Positions 37,559 through 40,052 of a stretch of 40,052 nucleotides of DNA are shown here, piece by piece. The notes beneath the pieces were generated by a model, which was not told where the DNA came from, ran no database searches, and saw nothing but the letters and a program-made list of their open reading frames with translations. The translations under genes and the position numbers were made by a program. Location of the stretch: assembly GCA_902826515.1 (NCBI GenBank), contig CADEFD010000027.1, positions 4,008-44,059 on the forward strand, in the 5' to 3' direction. The stretch is from an uncultured Acidobacteriota bacterium (GTDB lineage: Bacteria > Acidobacteriota > Vicinamibacteria > Vicinamibacterales > UBA2999). Numbering within the stretch: the first letter of the stretch is position 1; every line of letters begins with the position of its first letter.

Positions 37559-38788
37559 TTACCGGAACAGGTAGCGGAGGCCGCCCCAGAACTGGTAGTT
37601 GCTGTCGATGTCGCTCGCCCGGCGGAGCAGCACGCGGCCTTCGGTCACGAAGAACAGCGTGCGCTGGTCGTCGCCCTTCCAGAGCGGCAGCCCGAAGTGC
37701 AGGAGCGCGGTGGGGGTGATGAAGTCGCTGTGGGTGATGTCCCACAGGCCGAGGCCCGTGCCGATGTAGGCGCGGTTGCCGAAGCGCTTGTTGATTTCGG
37801 CATCCACGAACAGGCTCGAGCGGTCGCTCTCGTCGGTGTTGAACGCATAGCCGACGGCCGGCGCGAACACCCAGTTGTTCCGGAGCGACTTCTCGATGCC
37901 GACCTTGCCGCCGAACAGCGGATCGCAGAAGCCGGGCAGGAACGCCGTGCCGAGGCCGGCCGGGTCGTTCTCGTCGTACTGCCGGCGCTGCTTGCCGCCG
38001 AAGGCCGCCACGAACGGACGGATGGAGAGCTCGCGTTCTTCGGCGAGCCGGGCTTCTTCGGCCTTGCGGGCCTCTTCGGCCTGGCGCGCTTCTTCGGCCT
38101 TGCGGGCCTCTTCGGCGAGGCGGGCCGCTTCGGCCGCCCGGGCGGCTTCCGCGGCGCGGGCCGCTTCCGCGGCCTTGGCGGCTTCGGCCGCGCGCGCGGC
38201 TTCGGCGGCACGCGCCGCGGCGGCGCGTTCTTCCTCGGCCTTGCGGGCGGCGGCGGCTTCGGCATCGCGCCGGGCCTGCTCGCGGCTCGGCTCACGCGAG
38301 ACGAGCGAGAGGTTGCCGCAGTCCTGGGGGATGACGAAGGTGTAGGTTTCCTTCAGGTCATCGATGACGAACTCGAAGCCGGCAAACGGCTTGGCGCCTT
38401 CCCAGCGCACGAGGCGCAGGATGTCGGCGCGGGTGCCGCCGCGGCGCAGCGCCATCCACTGCAGCGTGGAGCCGGGCGCGAAGGTGACTTCCCGCACCGC
38501 GCCGTCGGCAATGGCCTTCTTCACCTCGGCCTCGAGGTGCGAGAGTTCGGCCAGCTTGAGCACGGCCGTGATGTCGGTCTGCGTGCGCGGCCGGGCGAAC
38601 GTCTTCTGAAGGTTCGGAATCGTGCGCACGGCCGGCGTGAACCGCGACGCACCGCCGAGCCTGCGGGCGACGTGGACCTTGTCGGTGGACGCCTGGGCAA
38701 ATGTGTCCGCGGGCAGACCGAAGGTCACGAACCCCAGCAGGGCGGCGAGACAAACGGCGTGCACGCGAGCATGGACATGAATGGTCAT
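37559..38788 (-). CDS. Secreted protein with TolA-like hexapeptide helix and C-terminal outer-membrane-type domain
   Basis: 409 residues. The signal peptide ends near TFAQA (32). Residues 35-165 form a globular N-terminal domain (ITAVLKLAELSHLEAEVKKA and TLQWMALRRGG) with no named family that I recognise. Residues 167-253 are a continuous charged/Ala helix, including ten hexapeptides of type A-[RK]-x-A-E-[AE] from 192 to 251. The last 150 residues have alternating strands (AYIGTGLGLWDITHSD, ALLHFGLPLW, TLFFVTEGRVLLRR) typical of an outer-membrane barrel and end GLRYLFR. A periplasm-spanning helix linking a periplasmic domain to an outer-membrane anchor is the simplest model. GAGGTG sits five bases before the ATG; promoter and terminator are visible. 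Confidence 0.8.
   Translation of the reverse strand: MTIHVHARVHAVCLAALLGFVTFGLPADTFAQASTDKVHVARRLGGASRFTPAVRTIPNLQKTFARPRTQTDITAVLKLAELSHLEAEVKKAIADGAVREVTFAPGSTLQWMALRRGGTRADILRLVRWEGAKPFAGFEFVIDDLKETYTFVIPQDCGNLSLVSREPSREQARRDAEAAAARKAEEERAAAARAAEAARAAEAAKAAEAARAAEAARAAEAARLAEEARKAEEARQAEEARKAEEARLAEERELSIRPFVAAFGGKQRRQYDENDPAGLGTAFLPGFCDPLFGGKVGIEKSLRNNWVFAPAVGYAFNTDESDRSSLFVDAEINKRFGNRAYIGTGLGLWDITHSDFITPTALLHFGLPLWKGDDQRTLFFVTEGRVLLRRASDIDSNYQFWGGLRYLFR
38036..38215 (-). repeat. 18-bp coding tandem repeat (ten hexapeptide units)
   Basis: Ten imperfect 18-bp units encode Ala-[Arg/Lys]-x-Ala-Glu-[Ala/Glu], with basic residues at 193, 199, 205 and so on to 247. The plus strand shows repeated forms of GCCTCTTCGGCC. 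The 5' units are AEA type and the 3' units AEE type, suggesting two rounds of expansion. Such arrays can change copy number by slippage. Confidence 0.85.
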
Positions 38789-38846
38789 GACACCTCGCTG
38801 TCAAATACGGGTTGGCAGCCATGCTGGGGACACGGCTACTGTCGCC

Positions 38847-38852
38847 ATTATA
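38847..38852 (-). promoter_or_regulatory. Promoter -10 element of the helical-repeat gene
   Basis: A perfect TATAAT on the minus strand, about 58 bases before the ATG at 38788, rare in such GC-rich sequence. The best upstream match to a -35 is GTGACT (38878-38873) with a long 20-bp spacer, so the -35 is weak or activator-dependent. The transcript would begin near 38840 with a leader of about 50 nt. Confidence 0.6.
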
Positions 38853-38887
38853 GACACAAGCCGACAGGCGGCAGTCACTTTCCGCCG

Positions 38888-40052
38888 CTAGAACGCGTAC
38901 TCCACGCCGATCATGGGGGAGACCTTCGACCGGAGGCCGTCGGCGTTCAACTGGAAGAGCAGGTTGGCGTTCACGAGCAGCCGGTCGGCGATGTTCAGCT
39001 TGAGCCCGGTGGCAGCCGACAGCTCGTTCAGGGCCCGGCGGCGGAAAGCGATGTCGTTGAACTGAGTGGCGGCCGGGTCGAGGCCCCGGAAGATGGTGCG
39101 CGAGAGGCGGGGCGAGTCGAGCACCATGCGGCCGAGGACGTCCACGGCCAGGGTGAGCCGCGGGTGCACCTCGAGGGCGCCGCCGGCGCTGTAGACCGCC
39201 ACGTCCGGGAGGTCGCGGGCCTGCCCGGAGCCCGGGTCGCTGCCGAGCACGCTCGCGCCGTTCCACCGGTAGCCGGCGTTCACGTGGGGCGAGAAGGCGC
39301 CGAACGACGCCGACCACACCGCGTAGGGCTGCACGGCCGTCGAGCCCGTGCCGAGCAGATTCATCTCGTCGCCCGTCGGCAGCTTCACGTCCACACCCAC
39401 CGCGAGGCCCGCGTGCGGTGACTTGCGGAGGGTGGCCTTGGCGCGCAGGTTGACGTCGCCGATGCCGGTGGCCTGACCGAACGCCGTGTAGACGCGCTCG
39501 TCGCCCACCGAGTCGTCGGCCATGCGGAAGAAGTGGATCTGCGATTCGGTCGTGCCGAGGCGGCGGATGGTGGCGTGCGAGGTCACGAGCATGTCGGCGG
39601 TCACGATCGGCACGGCGACCGAGATGTCGAGGCGATTGGTCACGCCGTACGAGATGAAGGCGGTGGACCGCGTCACCGTCGCTTCGACCGAGTTCATCGT
39701 GGTGATGACGTCTTCGCGGCCGCCGAGCAGCTCGGCCCCTTCGTGCGCGAAGACGGCCGGGATCGCATCGAGGTCGAGGCCTTCGATCGAATCGAACTGC
39801 AGGCGCTGCGCGGCGAAGCCGAACGAGAGGCGTCTGGCGCCGATCGTCTCGGCGCGTTCCGACAGGATCGGGCCGAAGCTGTTGGTCGTGCGCGTGAAGA
39901 CGCCGAGCGCCGGATCGAACTGATAGGTGAACCCGGCGGCGGGTGTGGGATACGGCAGCGACACGAGCTGGCTCGTGAGGGCAAGGCCGAACTGCGAGAA
40001 CTCGCTCTCGAAGCCGCCGCGGAAGTGGCCCGAGTGCGACTGGCCGCCGGCC
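38888..40052 (-). CDS. Outer-membrane beta-barrel (transporter-like) protein, 5' part beyond window
   Basis: The frame stays open past the GTG at 39964 to the window edge (GHFRGGFESEFSQFGLAL and so on), so at least 387 residues are visible and the true start lies outside. Strand patterns such as TAFISYGVTNRLDISVAVPI, GIGDVNLRAKATLRK, GLAVGVDVKLPTGDE and the terminal IGVEYAF with C-terminal Phe are typical of the MetA-pathway/putative transporter outer-membrane barrels. The substrate is not predictable. The stop is 35 bases upstream of the promoter of the next gene, and no clear terminator separates them. Confidence 0.82.
   Translation of the reverse strand, partial: AGGQSHSGHFRGGFESEFSQFGLALTSQLVSLPYPTPAAGFTYQFDPALGVFTRTTNSFGPILSERAETIGARRLSFGFAAQRLQFDSIEGLDLDAIPAVFAHEGAELLGGREDVITTMNSVEATVTRSTAFISYGVTNRLDISVAVPIVTADMLVTSHATIRRLGTTESQIHFFRMADDSVGDERVYTAFGQATGIGDVNLRAKATLRKSPHAGLAVGVDVKLPTGDEMNLLGTGSTAVQPYAVWSASFGAFSPHVNAGYRWNGASVLGSDPGSGQARDLPDVAVYSAGGALEVHPRLTLAVDVLGRMVLDSPRLSRTIFRGLDPAATQFNDIAFRRRALNELSAATGLKLNIADRLLVNANLLFQLNADGLRSKVSPMIGVEYAF

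Noticed and set aside
38036..38215. CRISPR-like array
   Set aside because: The 18-bp units are contiguous without spacers and keep a coding frame, giving a hexapeptide helix.

Overview
The window is a GC-rich bacterial chromosome segment, roughly two thirds GC by eye, with dense coding and no gene-free stretch over 300 bases. It most likely comes from an Acidobacteriota genome, possibly Vicinamibacteria-like. The reasons are a PadR-linked ADOP-type permease, an alternative complex III (ACIII) operon joined to a caa3 oxidase, and many secreted hydrolases. This is inferred from gene content; no rRNA or tRNA is present.

Region 1 (1-6.8 kb) starts with the tail of a DUF898 membrane protein and an M48 protease on the plus strand. 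Facing them is a minus-strand run: beta-lactamase-fold serine hydrolase, zinc-ribbon protein, thioredoxin-fold protein, M55 D-aminopeptidase. The thioredoxin-fold gene is the main discovery here. It is interrupted by one in-frame UGA exactly where the first Cys of a CxxC site is expected (U-P-H-C). A hairpin with a GGUC apical loop follows 17 nt later. It reads as a selenoprotein with a bacterial SECIS element, which ordinary gene calling would split or truncate. An S9 peptidase follows on the plus strand.

Region 2 (6.8-20.6 kb) is a long respiratory operon: ActA-ActB-ActC-ActD-ActE-ActF (quinol:electron acceptor oxidoreductase), a small single-span protein, a SCO copper chaperone, then cytochrome c oxidase subunits II (with fused cytochrome c), I (A2-type, YSHPAVY), III and IV, and a DUF2071 gene. 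Electrons would go from quinol through ACIII to the oxidase and O2.

Region 3 (20.6-24.3 kb) carries a lipoprotein N-terminal-nucleophile acylase, a secreted protein of unknown function and a methyltransferase.

Region 4 (24.4-30.2 kb) is a second, divergent ACIII/Qrc-like complex: monoheme cytochrome, pentaheme lipoprotein, a molybdopterin-type subunit that keeps an N-terminal FeS motif, a separate four-cluster ferredoxin subunit, an NrfD-like membrane subunit and an ActD-like protein. It lacks an ActF homologue and has no linked oxidase.

Region 5 (30.2-40 kb) has a zinc-ribbon membrane protein, a DUF456 protein, the PadR/ADOP permease pair, a small outer-membrane-type protein, an amidase, a secreted hypothetical protein, a protein with an 18-bp-periodic helical repeat and a predicted outer-membrane domain (with a clear promoter and terminator), and an outer-membrane protein running off the end.

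Three intergenic spots carry G-rich 7-bp-periodic repeats able to form G-quadruplexes on paper, and one convergent junction carries a palindrome of the GGGGTCTGACCCC type.
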